A DNA stretch of 64,000 bases from Cerrena zonata. Lineage: Eukaryota; Basidiomycota; Agaricomycetes; Polyporales; Cerrenaceae. Where the stretch lies: the NCBI GenBank assembly GCA_038087015.1, contig JASBNA010000012.1, positions 496,001 to 560,000 of the forward strand. The letters are read 5' to 3'. Below, in pieces: positions 10,288 through 23,062 of this stretch. The translations under genes were made by a program, and so were the position numbers. The notes beneath the pieces were generated by a model. The model searched no databases, was not told the DNA's origin, and was given only the letters and a program-made list of their open reading frames with translations. Within the stretch, counting starts at the first letter, position 1; each line of letters starts with the position of its first letter.

Positions 10288-13200
10288 ATGGAAGTCATGC
10301 ATGATCGCTTGAAAACAAGTTCTCGCAATCTGTATTCCGACACATCCTCCGAGACACGTATGTCACGGCCTCCCAAACCATCCCAGCCCAAAGAAGAAGG
10401 TCTTTTTGAAGATTTTGGCTCTTCGCTAGATGAACCAGAGAGCAAGTCGACCGACCGATCGACTTATGATCGAAGGAATTCCCAGAGAACGAGACCCTCA
10501 CAGTCAAAACCCGCTCGTTCTACCTTACAACGCAGGGAGCTTTTCCAAGAAGCCGTGTTCAGCGATTCGGACAAGGAGGTCTCGTCGGACGAACTCAATC
10601 TTGGCAGAGATGATTCTAAGAAGAAGACCTCACCGAAGACAAAACAGGTACCTACCCAATATCACACTAGGGAGACACTCAAGAGCCAGAACCTCAAATT
10701 CAGGAAGAAATCTGAGACCTCTACACCTACTTCAAATAGATCTTCGAGTGTCGAATTGACTGGTACTGCGGGGTCCCAAGTTCTCGTTGATGGCGAAGTA
10801 TTTAGCTATCCTACTCCAAGTCCTATCGACGCTCTGGTTCCGTCCATGACCAAGAAAGTACCGAGCAGCTCTACCACAACTAAATATGCAGTTAACACTG
10901 CATCTTCGAACAGCACCCAACGTTGGCGACAGCCTTATAAGCCTCCATTCAAAACTGATTCTTCTGTCGCTGGCTCTTCCAAGCCACTATCTTCACGTTC
11001 TCAACCAAGTCACCCTCCCCCTGCTCGTTCTACAAGATCTTCCCGGCCGACGGAAGAAATTAATACCAGTCTCGAGAACGAATACGAGTCGTGCAGGTCC
11101 TTCCCGTTCCTCTATTGTCAACAAGCTCCAGGATTTCGACTACAATCTGGGTAACAAAGAGACAGAACCTACCCGATCCAATTCCCGAACACAGCATGAT
11201 GCTGGAGATTCTGACGTCGAGATTTTGAGCAATCCGGTCACCAAGCCCAAACCTCGCGACTTTCCTATGCAAATGTCTCCTGTTCCCCGAGATGACCCCG
11301 TCACTCCGAGACCGGCGAAAAGAAAAGTTGACAAGGGTAAAAATCCAGCTGATGATTTCCCGGCTCCATCACCTCTTTCGTCTCAACCTAGCAGATCTCT
11401 ATTACAAACGAGCTCACTAGCTGCTTATGACTTCCCAGCTCCTTCTCCGTTGACTTCTCCAGCTTCCAGTCGCGAAAAACCTTCGCAGAAGAAACATTCC
11501 AAGTCAGAGGTGAAGCTGAGGAATAGAACAGTAATATCTAGCTCAGAGCATACTTCAAGCTCGGATGAAGATGCACCTCCCCAAGTGAGGCCGTTCCCGA
11601 TGGAAACCCAAATGCTAGCAAGCATCAGTGATTCACCTTTGAAGAGAACTTCTGAGGACGATGACCTCGGTATTCATCGACATAAACGCACGAAGAGGCA
11701 AGGCCACGAGATGTTTGTCTGTTATTTCTGGCCTTGGGGATCTATGCTGACCGATTTGATCATAGTCTCCATGAGCTCATGGACTCTGACGACGACGATG
11801 AATTACGTGCGTATTTAACTATTTGTCATATCGGAACTTGTTCTCATAGTAGTACACATAGGTTTCCTGAATCCAGATGTTGACCATTCTACTCTTTGTC
11901 CCTGGTGTGACGAGGTTTTACCCCCAACACCTTCTCCTCACCTCCAGAATCTCATAAACTCAGCTCGGAAACGTTCCTATCATGACCCTCGACCGACTAA
12001 TCCTCTAGGTCTTCGTGCGCCCCTCACGGTGTTCATCGCTGTTTGTCAACGGCATACATTTGAACGTGTACATATTCCTCTTGCTCAGCGGAACGGTTGG
12101 CCCATGAGTATCCAATGGGAAGAACTTGGGCATAGGATCCTCCAATTGAAACGAGTGTTAAAACGGATCGTGGATGATGTGGACGAGGAATGGCTACCTG
12201 GGCATGTAAGGTCTGAAGATGAGGAGGAGGTGAAGGTTGAGGAGGACGAGGAGGTACAACAGCAGCGACCTAGGAAGGGGAGCACCTTTTGGAAGGATGT
12301 CATTAAGAGTGTGAAGAGTCATGGGTCAAGGCAAGCCATCGGTGTACGAAATCAATTCTCCAACTTCACCAAAACTCAACCAGGATAGTAAGTAACTGTG
12401 TTCTTGATTCTTCAGGTCCAGTTAGTTAAATCACCTTGGTTTATGTCTAGCTACGGAGAACTTGGTTATGTGATCATTCACCAGACGATATATGATCTCT
12501 TCCCTCCAGCATCCTTCGACTCCGACTCTACCTTACCCTTATCGCCAACCGAATTTATACAGCTCATCCTTGTTCCTGAAGCTGCTGTGTCTCTCATCAT
12601 GGATGACCTCCAACAACCTCGCGCCCAGGCGATCCAGACCCTACGTGCAAGTGCAGAGTACGGTGTTGCCATGTTCCCAGATGAACAGAACGACACTGGT
12701 GGATCCAACGTCGGCGAAAACATCGTTCGGGAACGAGCCAAAGCGCGTAGGAAGGTTTTGGAAGCTGAGGGTGAAACCAATCAGGACTCGGGTGATGATG
12801 ACGTCGTTGTCGTAGTATCACCTAAGAAGAAACGAGGAAGACCACGGAAAAAGGACGCAGATCGTCCAGAGGATAGTGATATTGCTATGTCGACGGATGC
12901 TTCTCGTTCTGGAGTCCCAAAGCCCAGACCGAGACGCAAGAAACGAAACTCTGGGGATGCCCCTCCTAGCATTGCTCCTAGCTCAAAACCGAATTCGAAG
13001 TCAGCACCCACGGAAGTACTGGATTTATGCGATAGTACTGATACTATGACCGTGTCAACGACTCAAGAAGGACACAGGCCTCGGCCTAAACCTCGACGAC
13101 GAGCTAGACCTCAGAATACTGATGGTCATCGATCCCATACGGATATGTCGGATTACACCGAGCCCGAGGTTAACGTACCTAGACCTGAGCCGATTGTTGT

Positions 13201-13548
13201 GGATCTTGATGTAGAGGAGACACCAAGACCTGCGAAAGTGGGACGAATGCCGTCTGGGATGGCATCGTCGATGCTTTCTCTTCATGGAGATACTGTCCAA
13301 GATACTGCAAATAGAAAACTTACTCCTCTAGAAATTGCCAGACAGCGAAAGGAGTAAGTGTCAAGTTCGACAGTTTTCGTGGCCGTGTTTGGTTGACTTT
13401 GTTTCAATTCAGGCAAAAAGGGAAACCCAGTTCGGATGGCTGGGCGCGAACTCTCCGCGAGCCACTGGAGGACAGCGATGATAACATGCAGTCGGATGCA
13501 TCTCGTGCTTCGAAGGCATCACGACGTGGTCGTTCTCAACGTTCATAG
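10288..13548 (+). CDS. Large protein with RTC4-like domain
   Basis: Roughly 950 residues. The first 450 or so are low-complexity, Ser/Pro/basic sequence (for example DDFPAPSPLSS and YDFPAPSPLTS, an internal repeat). A folded segment follows from about 11870: LCPWCDEVLPPTPSPHL, then VCQRHTFERVHIPLAQRNGW, and after an intron YYGELGYVIIHQTIYDLFPP. This matches the RTC4 domain (restriction of telomere capping protein 4). The C-terminal part is basic with AT-hook-like KKKRGRPRKK, suggesting DNA binding in the nucleus. The frame changes between about 11020 and 11100 with no strong intron visible. An alternative first exon, ATG 10100 to 10183 with a 56-nt intron, would stay in frame, but it overlaps the MCB boxes, so I prefer 10288. 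Confidence 0.75.
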
Positions 13549-13754
13549 AGTCAAGTTTCAATTCTTATCATACTTTTTCTTGGTAATTCTTCGCAATCCT
13601 ACAAGCCATTAGTGTTTATAAATCGAATACCTCATTCTTGTCACTTTCTTGACGATGGTCCATGACGGTTCGATGTCATATATTATTAGTGATAAGATGC
13701 CCATAAGTCCTATATCTTACATCCCACTGTACATGCGAATCTTGTCTGTTAATT

Positions 13755-14784
13755 TTATTCCACTTCCGTTGTGCTACTTTTCCCCTCGATACTATCCGAG
13801 GCTGCTTCCGCCGGTTTCGACTCTGGTTTTGGTTTTCTCGCACCCGAGGGTTTCTTGTTGGCTTTGGTCTTCTCTTCCATCCGTTGGAAGAAACGAGGCT
13901 CCAATATACCTTTCTCATTGCCTGGAGTTAGGATGACACCGTTATCGGAGATAAAGAATTGAATCCCTGCATCAAGAGCTGCTTGTACGTCGATATAAAT
14001 CAAGATCTGAGAAGACTGTCTCATTCCTGATCAAACATGTTAGATATCCTTGCTGGAATCTATGGCTATCTATACTTACCGCTAACGACACCAGAACCTG
14101 CAACTCCTTGGGCGAGATGTATATGGTTACGAGTCATTTTACTTAACCCTTCATTTTCTAGGGATACGGGTATTAAAATACTTCTTCTGGCTTAAGGGGA
14201 GGATAACGTACGGATTATCTCCCATGCTTTGCGGTTTGTGCCGTGAACTGCAGTTTGGGTTGGAATATCTTGAATCGAAGTTATTTCCTTCAACTCGAGC
14301 TCTACTTCCTAATATGAAATCAGGTCAGGAATGCCTTTGAACACTCAAAAAAATATCTACCTTCATTGAATGACCTTGGTTCGCCCTAATCCACCAAATC
14401 TCACTGGTGCTTTGTGTCGAGGCATCTGCCTGGGATATCAGACTATAGCGCTGTTTTGAATCGGCATCTACAATCTTCCTGATCCTGTCCAGATCTACGC
14501 CTTGAAATTTTGGGAGGCTCAACTACCTCATATGTCAGCAGTCAGCAGTCGGGTCTGTGACAATGTATGGAACTGACAAGTTCATGAACGCGAACATATC
14601 CGTCTGGTCGCATGAACAGTCCCTCGGATTTGGAGCCATGGCGAAGGATCCATGACAGTGTTTTGGACATCCGAACTTCCTCAGAGTCTCTGGGGAGTCC
14701 ACGAAGCTTTGCTGACCCGCCTCGAGGATTTTTGCCTTTCCCTCGGTTAGATGTCTCGTTCTTACGCGCACTATAGTCGTGCAT
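13755..14784 (-). CDS. TPT1: tRNA 2'-phosphotransferase
   Basis: Removes the 2'-phosphate left at the splice junction of tRNAs, using NAD+, as the last step of fungal tRNA splicing. Residues in order: MSKTLSWILRHGSKSEGLFM with DGYVRVHEL (N-terminal winged part), SLPKFQGVDLDRIRKIV, AVHGTNRKAWEII, NEGLSKMTRNHIHLAQG, and SGMRQSSQILIYIDVQAAL. The RHG, HGT and R-x-HIHLA elements are the family's conserved active-site pieces, and all are present. A Lys-rich tail (KTKANKKPSGARKPKPESK) follows. About five exons, with short introns. It converges with the RTC4-domain gene (206 bp between stops) and is divergent from SPT20. Confidence 0.93.
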
Positions 14785-15258
14785 TAGTCATGATGTAATA
14801 TTATCTTATCTTATAGCTGAATACCTTTGGTCGTTTTGTTCGAGAGACATTTAGAAGTTCTCGGTATTCAATATACTATTGGCATGAAACTTCCTTGGAT
14901 ATTGAATAGGTAGGTTCCTGAGAAGGCTGAGCTAGTAGTACAGTTCGAATGTTGCAAGCGATGAGCGATCTCGAGAAGGCGCGTTGCAGAATCTTCAGTA
15001 TCCTCTGCAAATATCTCAGTGGCACAATACATGGAAATTTTTTATAAGACATACTGGTGACACTGTGTAACTTTGTATAGTAAGACGAGAGGTTCCAAGT
15101 CAACCCTAGTCACCAAATTAGGCGATTACATCAGCAGAATAGTGTGGGCGCCTGTGCCCTCATGAACGCGAACAGGGCGCTTGTTGTGTGTATGGTGTAA
15201 GTACAGGCTTGTAGAGACAGACGACCACCACCCCTTCGGCATACATGTTCTCATCATC
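14785..15258. promoter_or_regulatory. Shared divergent promoter, TPT1 / SPT20
   Basis: 474 bp between two start codons on opposite strands. An imperfect inverted repeat (gcgcctgt near 15149 and acagggcgc near 15172) could form a hairpin about 80 bp before the SPT20 start. No gene is visible inside. Confidence 0.4.
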
Positions 15259-17586
15259 ATGACAAGCTATAATACAACGCGGTTTATGAACGAGCTGCTG
15301 GAAAAGCATGCCTCCGACCCGCCATCGTTTACCGTTCGTCTCTTTCCGGAACATTGGACTTTGAACGGCGGCTCGAGGTTCCTATACAATAACCAAGTAG
15401 CGGTAAGTCCAACAAGTCACTGATCTCAGTCCGGAGCACGTTTGATCAATTCTGCACATCAAATAGTCGCTACTGGATGACATCCAAGCACAACGGATAC
15501 CCAATGACTTTCTAGAGTTGTTTGACACGGCCAAAGTGGCCTTCTATGACGGTACGTTCCATTACATCATAGTCAATGCCAGGTGGGAAATGTACCGGTT
15601 CTTTAGGGTGTATGATAGTAGAACTTCATGACTACCGACCTCCGAAGGCAAAGGACGCTGCACTAGAGACTCCGGAGAAGTCAAAGGTCGTACTTGCCCC
15701 AAACGCCGAAACACTATGGGCAGAGATCTGTTTACTGAATCAGAAGAATGACAACACATGGACCGACCAAGTGGCTCTTGAAGTTGAATCCAAGATTCTC
15801 GTGAGTATTCTGTGTTTCTTACCACGACCGTTGACGATTTATCGAATAATGGACAATGCAGTTGGCTACGGCGCCACCGCTATGTTTGGAACCGGATCCG
15901 CATCTGGCTCGGATAGCCAACAGCATTATGCGTGTATCTGCTCCCACACCTCCTGGATCACTCAAGAGAAAGGCTGCTGTCATGGAAGAGGAAGATGAGA
16001 TTGAGCGTACTCGCCGCGCCAAGATCGTGCACTACATGAACCCGAGAGTCAAGCCTATTGTTCCTAGGTATCTAATCCTCTCTTGTAAAACTCAATCTTC
16101 ATACCTGACCTCCATCTCTCTAAGCTATCGAATACTGGATGTAATTCAACGCATGAAGATGCAACGGACGCAGACGCCGGGTCCAAACGCACCTATACCT
16201 CCACCAACAGCGCAACAGGTACCTGCACCAGGCTTAGTGCCTACCCCAGCTAATGTCCCTATGTCTGTACCCATGCAGGCCACGTCTGTGGCCTATGCTG
16301 TCGCTGCTCCTCCAACCGCCGTCACTCCTGCCCAGCCCATCCAGCCTCCTCCGACCCCAGCCCCTGCCGCCACTGCCGCTCCATCTTCAACTCCTACTCC
16401 GCCTGTACCACCTACAGCATCACCAGAAGCGAAACGGAATACAAAGAGATCAGAATCGAGTCAATCGCCACTACTGAACAGACCACCTTCAACGGTACCT
16501 AACGGAATACCGCCTCACATGCAAGCATATCAAGCTCAGGTTGGGCGTGCTACGCCGATACCACCATCACATACTCCTCGCCCACCTTCAGCTGCCACAA
16601 TCTCCTCCAGTCCTGCTGCACCAGAGAAACGACCTGCATCCGTGGTACAGAACGCCCAGAGACACCCGACTCCACAACCACAACCACCATCGAAGACACC
16701 GCAACCACAACAACCTCAACAATCACAACCTCAGCAATCACATCCTGTACAACCTTCACCTGCACTACAACCTCGGACACCACAACAAAATCCGGCAGGT
16801 TTCTCGACTCAAGCAGCCAAGGCTGCCTACATGGCCCAACAAGCCAAAGCAAAGGTAAGGTTCTTTTTCTTTCTCACCTTATCTGGACATAAGATTCACC
16901 TCTTTTCGAAGGCGGCGGGCGGTGTGCCTCCGAACATGCAACATCAACCAGCGATGATGTACTATCAGCCGCATCTTATCCCAAGAAATATGGCGGCTGC
17001 TCAGGGACAAGTTCCAGGGACTCCAGTACCTCCCCAGATGATGCAGAACGCAGCTGGTGCAGCGCAACAACGGAACAGTCCCATGGTCGCTGGCAAAACT
17101 GTCGCTGCACGTTCGCCGATGCCCAATGGTCAGCCGCAACAACAACCACAGCAGCAGCATCTAGGTCATCCTCAACAGCAACCCTACAATTTTGCGACTA
17201 TGCAAAATTACGCTCAAATGCGCCAACATCCACATTTTGCCATTCAGCAAGCACAACAGCATCATGCCAACGGCGCGGGTGCTCAAGGACATGCTACTGC
17301 CGCCGCACAACAGGGACAGCATCCTCAGAATGCGCACGACCAAGCCCAGGCGCAAGCGCAAGCTCAGGCTCAGGCTCACCAACAGCAGCAGGCCATGATA
17401 GCGGCAGGGTACCCCATGTTCTACCAGCAGGTGAATATGCCGAATTTACGACAGGTGCCAAATCCGTACTGGCAGATGGCGGCCATGGGTCGTGGCGCAC
17501 CCGTGCCCAATGGTCAGCATCAAATACCACATCCACAACAGCTTGGTGCTGGGAGAGCTATACCTGGAGGAACGCAAGGGTCATGA
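15259..17586 (+). CDS. SPT20: SAGA complex subunit Spt20
   Basis: Structural subunit of the SAGA histone acetyltransferase coactivator. The start MTSYNTTRFMNELLEKHA lies directly before the Spt20 domain, which reads FTVRLFPEHWTLNGGSRFLY, then FLELFDTAKVAFYDG, CMIVELHDYRP and LWAEICLLNQKN. It ends near RTRRAKIVHYMNPRVKPIVP. The rest, more than 400 residues, is Pro/Gln/Ala-rich with long Q and AQ runs (about 17130-17400), a common activation-type tail in fungal Spt20. The first exon ends at 15402 and later introns are short; one near 16855-16910 interrupts the low-complexity tail. Confidence 0.9.
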
Positions 17587-18841
17587 TCCGCTTTCTGGCT
17601 TTTGCGTCTATCTCTTTCTGTGTATCTGTATCGCATAGATTATTCGAGTATGTATGTATCATATAATTGACCGTGGACTTGGTTCTATTTTTTTCCCCTC
17701 CGTTCTCTGTAGTTCGTAACTTATTAGCTTTCTTTTTTACCATGTTACTCTTCTATCATTCTAGCAATTCAATCAGCAGATACATTCAACTATAGCACTT
17801 GAGCCTGATAAACAAGATATAACACATTCAGAGTTACGACAGCGGGCTTCTGGACGTCGATCAGATGGTTCCAGCATTGTACGCCGCACCTGTCAAAAAC
17901 AGAATCAAGAACCCTTGAGCGAAGTCGACCATCCCACATGGGACACACAGCTCCCACCACATGTCCATTTTGGGTTATTTTGGGCATCCAGAAGGTACGA
18001 ACGGGTTGCAGGGTTCGTGCTTGGTGTCTGAGGCCGTTAATATACTCCTGAAAAGGTGGCGTTTAGGGTCAGAGTGTGTACACCTGTGACCTGTATGGAG
18101 CAGGAAAAAATGAGAGATCCCAGGGACGAGTGAGGAGCTCTATTCATTAAGAGACAATATGCCCCTTGGCCGTGAGGACCAGGTACCACAGCCCTTGTAC
18201 TCATGGACGTAAAAAAGATGAATGGAAGAGGGGGAAATGAGGAAAAGTGTCAGCAGTCACTTTTTATCACTTACGGGCTCGGAATGTATTTGTTTTGGTC
18301 GCTCTGAAATCACGCAACGGTTAGCTATCGGTATGGACATCGGCCCGCGAAACGTCAACGTCACTTGAAAAGAGTGTCATGAGTTATTTCATCCTGGGGG
18401 CTGGAAAGTTGATGGACAGGAGTCACGACGCCCAGACAGAGTGCGTAGGGGAAGCAACCACATAAAAATGACGTGGTGATCGTACCGGGTGAGAAAGAAA
18501 CGGGAATGGCTGCGCATTTAGAGGGATGGGAGAGCACATCGTGTGGGACTTCGGAATGATTGAAGTCGCGACAGTTTGGAAGTTTATGATTAAGGCAGTG
18601 CTGAATGGAGGCATAACCTACGGGGTAAGAAGAGAAGACTGGAGCCAATTCCCTGGCTGATTAACAAGATAAGGAAGACGGGTATGCTAGGCTTATGTTA
18701 ATACACCCATAGTGGAAAACCGGATTTGCAAAGGGGAAGGGGATTAAACTGTACGGCAAGAAAAACAAGAGGAGAGGGGGAAAGACACACGAATGATTGC
18801 GACGAATAATATAAAGCCCACATGTGTATTGCCTCCATTAT
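17587..18841. other. 1.25-kb intergenic region, convergent genes
   Basis: Lies between the SPT20 stop and the stop of the GATA-finger gene on the other strand. A 95-codon frame at 18361-18648 (minus) has no family resemblance and no sign of splicing. I see no supported gene; long 3' UTRs or a non-coding RNA are possible. Confidence 0.4.
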
Positions 18842-20357
18842 TTAGGCACCACCATGATCTCCCATTTCACTACGTCTGTCTGGTGAACCATAAGAATCGT
18901 TGTCACTGCCGCTTGACATCTGTCCGCTATCGTGGAGAGCCATTTTGCTACCCTTCTTGCTACTACGAGAGCGGCCCGGTTCTCGAGTTCGCTTCTTAAT
19001 CTGCCGGAGGTCTGTCAGAAACATGGGATATCGAAGGAAGGGTATCGTACCATTTTGGCATAGACCAAGCCGCACGCATTGCACAGAGTCCGCGGCCCTA
19101 TATTCAGCCCATAATTAGTATTATGAACCTCGCAGACAGTGGTGAGGGGAAGTCTGTACCCATAGGGCCCCGACGCCACTCGGGAGTGGAGGTTGCACCA
19201 CATCCCAGGCATGTTTGTCCTTCAACCGGTGGGTCGCTCTACAAGCAAGTAAGCAAGTGATGAGAATCCCCAGTAGTTAAAGTGATGAGGGAACGCACCG
19301 GAGGAATTGAGGGCTTTGTATCAACAGCTTCTGCCGCACTTTTCTCAGCCTCCCGAGCCGCCTCTGCCTCTGCACGCTTAGTCGCAGAGTCCAACGCTTG
19401 GGCACCATACCGCGCAGCCTCCAACATGCGTTCCAAACTCTCTGCACTAGGGTTCATCGTGACGTGGGGCGCATCGCGCAAAATGTTGTTCGAGGAATCG
19501 ATTATAAATTGATAGGTTTCTAATAACTGGAGAAGTGTTCAGTGGATAATCAACAAGATGCAGGCGGTGCTGATTATTACCTTAACGAAATCCAACCCAG
19601 GAGGAGGTTGTGCGGGGGGCAAGGACGTCGGCGCAGATGCTATCTCTGGCTCCTTCGCTTTACGTATCTTCCCTGGCTGCGGCACTGCTTCTGGCGGTCG
19701 TGGAGAACGCTCGTCACGACGTACTTCAGTCTTGGGAGGGGAAGACGAAGGAGCTCGTACGTCTGCCGATGCGTTGGCAGGTGGTTGAGTCGCCTCTGGT
19801 CTTCCTTCAGGTTGTTGGTATTGTGTAGGCTCTGAGGGCGGGGGAGGGGGTTGAACAAAGTGCTGATAATGGCCACTCCATTGCCAGTTGGGGGCGCCGT
19901 AATGAGGAGGGTATCCTGCTGGAGGTGTACTATAAGCTGGAGGGGGTTGACTTTGTGGGGGTTGTTGTGGGGACTGGGGGTGCGTGGAATCATTACGGAC
20001 GGGTCGGGATGGAGTGGGTTGGTAAGCCGACTCATACGGTGCCTGTCCTGAATACGAGTAAGGGTATTGGTGTTGAACAGGGCCTTGTGCTGCCGTATAG
20101 TTGGCATATCTGCTTTCAGAGGCCATCTGGGGCTGCGACCTCTGGGTTTCGTTGGACGTTGACTCCGAGGAAGACTGCTGATTGGCACGCGAGGCCGCTG
20201 ATGTGGTACTCGTCAGCGCCTGGCCGAGCGTGCTGTAAGCGGTGGTGGAGGAACCAGAGGGAGCACCGAACGGTGCAGACGAGCCGTACGCTGAGAGAGA
20301 CATTTGTGAGCGAGCGGGACGAGGTTTAGGAACAACCAAGGCAGGAGAAGAATTCAT
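18842..20357 (-). CDS. GATA-finger transcription factor, white-collar type
   Basis: After a Ser/Pro/Gln-rich N-terminus of about 250 residues (including many PPP and QPP runs), a helical segment follows: LLETYQFIIDSSNNILR, then SLERMLEAARYGAQALDS. The zinc finger reads CLGCGATSTPEWRRGPMG, then after an intron PRTLCNACGLVYAKM, giving C-x2-C-x18-C-x2-C. The 18-residue loop and GP-x-GP-x-TLCNACGL are the form found in White Collar proteins. A basic stretch KKRTREPGRSRSSKKG follows. I do not see the PAS domain that WC-2 normally has, so I call it only by its finger type. The intron inside the finger is small. It likely binds GATA motifs in the nucleus. Confidence 0.8.
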
Positions 20358-21220
20358 ATTGATATGAGCAGAAACAAACGCCTCATAGCAAGTGGGAACT
20401 GAAAGACATAGCTAGGGGTCTAGGACAGCTCTAAAGAGGGAACACGTAGAAGTGCACGAACAAAGCGTGCCCGGAGGAAGGGTGTGCAAGGGCATGGAAG
20501 TGTGAGCAATTTGCCACTGATGAATTATTATGGATCGCGGCGGGAGCCTGAGTGCAGGCGAAGTCAAGGAACAAAAGATATGAGGTACTTATAATTGTAG
20601 ATTATGAAGTACAGATCTACCGATCCCATAGGCGAGCGAATCGGAAATGGCAGGTGGACTTACGTTCGTTTAGGGTTTCTTGCTCGCAGCTTTGTAAAAA
20701 ATAATTGCTGGCTCGTCTGGTTGCTGGCCGGAGGATATGGTTAGAAACCAAGAGAGAGTGCGGAACAACTCAAGCTTGGCGGAAGCGCTGTTGTTATTTC
20801 GGAAATGTTTTTGTTCAACAACCTCCAGCTGGACTGGACTAGCCCACTATTCCTAAATACGAGCAAAATTAGTTGGGTGCTCATGGCGACGGCTTTCGTC
20901 TGGTTATTTCTGAGGCTAACTTTACGGTGAGTTGTATGGGCACTGGGGCGGTCGCTGGCCGATGTATCTTGAGGTTCGAACGGCGACAACTCAAACAGGA
21001 GACCACTTGGAGCGGAGCGTATTTCGCATCACGGATTCTCCCACGTGTCAGACCAGACCTATTCCGGCCCAATTTCAACATTCCAGACATTATACTAACG
21101 CCCCCAAGTTCCTTTCCAAAGCACAGCGCGAAAAAACGATTGCAGGGAAACGAATGTGTGGGTACTACATGAGGTCCTATGCAAGGTATTCTATAATATG
21201 ATGCTCCTGTCTGTCCAACA
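20358..21220. other. Intergenic, promoter of the GATA-finger gene
   Basis: Contains the upstream region of the GATA-finger gene and the 3' flank of the next minus-strand gene. Short frames on both strands show no recognisable protein. Confidence 0.4.
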
Positions 21221-23062
21221 TCACCCTAGCGAAACCTGCCCCGATCCTCCATGTCCCACCCCTTGTCCTATCCCTGGTCCTCGATCACCCTCCTTCACTC
21301 GAGCCTGCTTAGCGTTGGCGGCAACCACATCGTCATGGGGTGCTTCAAACCCTGGGTTGGCGTCATCATCGACTGGTACTGGCGCTGGGTTCTTTGCAGT
21401 CGCAGCTTTAGCCCCACTGGCAGCAGCAGCCGCTCTTTCTCGGGCCCGTCTTCGCCGCTTCAGAATTTTCTTCCTGTTCCGAATTGCCCTCTGAAAGCTC
21501 GGGTCGTCTCCAAAGAAAAGATCGTACTCGCAGAAGGGACAAATCCATTCGTCAAGAGGGCTCGTAAGGTTGGTTACGGGAGCCACATTCGACTTGCTCC
21601 TTCGGCGTGGAGGGACATCGGCAGATAGGAAGCGAAGGGGAAGTGGGCTCACGAGGTTCTGAGCATTGGTTTGTGCTTGAGCTGCACTTAATTGGCCTGA
21701 ATGAGGGAGGCGAGACGGTACGTAATTCCGTAGGTGATGAGGGTTGGATGCGTTCGCTAAGGCCGATCGCTTCTTTTTCTTCCCTGTACGACTTGCAGCA
21801 GAAGTCTGAGTCTGGTCAGCAGGTTTCTGATCCACCTTCTTGCTCACAGACCGGGCTTGCTTTGATCGGTCAGCACGCTTGGACTGTCGGTTGTTCATGG
21901 CAGCAGCAGCTGCTTGTTTGGCTGCTTCGGCTGCTCGAGCCGTCTGACGGGCCAACTCTGCTTCGAATCGTGCATGCAGCGTAGCGACTTCTCCCTTCGT
22001 CTCTACGAGACGATCAGAGGCTGTATAAGGCACACACGTTTAGCATGTGTGGTGTGATTGAGAGGGCACAGCAGAGATGATGAAGTGTTAATAATAAAAA
22101 TACGCACTGGAGCTATGACAGACAAAACTGAACGGAGACTCGGGAAAGTCAGGTTTGGCATCAGGGTTTTGAGCACGCAGAGAAGCATAGAACGTCTTGT
22201 AAGCCCGAGCCATGCGAACGACTTTACGTTTCGAAGGTCGAACCTTGACTTCGGGTGGTGAACCATCATTCGTGAGTCGATTGTAAGCAAAAGGGTAGGT
22301 CGTCGAAAGAGCCTGATCCAGAGCGAGTGAATCCCCATGAGACAACGCACCCAGAACAACCGCAAGCTGCCGTTTCCGATTTTTCAACAACTCCTTATGC
22401 TGTAAACCCGCCAGAGTCGCTTTCGACAACCTCCCTCTCCTCTGCGCCGAACCCCCTCCTGACGTCGACGAGGATAAAGCCAACGAGTTATGTAAACCCA
22501 TCGCATCATACTCCTGGTCAGTCCTCCCGGTGGGTATAGCCCGATCCGTGATTTCATCTTCACCTCCCGACCCCGACCCGGATTCTGGCCCATGTGGCGC
22601 ACCCGTCATATTAGCTGGCACTTTTCGTTTCTTAGTGTTCCCCGGCTGTTGTAGATGATCGATATAATCCCCCTCCCCTCCATCGTCGTCCTGTCCATTC
22701 CGACTATCAGAGAATCCATAACCAGAATGGATAGAATCGATGCCACCCGGTGTGGACGCTCGACCATCACTGGGATCGGGATGATGAAATAACGGCGAGT
22801 CCTGAGGAAGGAAATACGATTGGAGATGGGCTGTTAGAGACTTTGGATTGAAATCTTCTGAAGCCAAAAGGCCAGCTGTCGCTAGACCGAGTGCATTGAT
22901 GCCTAGACCACCACCACCTAATACGCCACCACCGCTGTCTGGATCGACTTCAAGAGGCGCAGAATCGGATGTCCGTCGACGTTTGGGTAGAGGTTTGACT
23001 CGTCTTAGAGTGGGTATGTCTGGAGCGTCGAATATGGGTGATTCAGAAGAGGCTCTGTACAT
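21221..23062 (-). CDS. Uncharacterised basic protein with CPFC motif
   Basis: I do not recognise the family. The two main exons give about 590 residues. The N-terminal part is acidic/Gly-Ser-rich with a basic motif KPLPKRRRTSDSA (possible nuclear signal). A helical block follows: KATLAGLQHKELLKNRKRQL, then KVVRMARAYKTFYASLRAQN. After an intron comes an Ala/Lys-rich coiled segment (ARFEAELARQTARAAEAAKQ). Near the C-terminus WICPFCEYDLFFGDD is followed by the very basic RNRKKILKRRRRARERAAAA. One C-x2-C pair suggests half a metal site or a dimeric one. Probably nuclear. Function is unknown. Confidence 0.65.

Noticed and set aside
18361..18648. 95-codon minus-strand frame
   Set aside because: No recognisable domain, no splicing pattern; lies between convergent genes.
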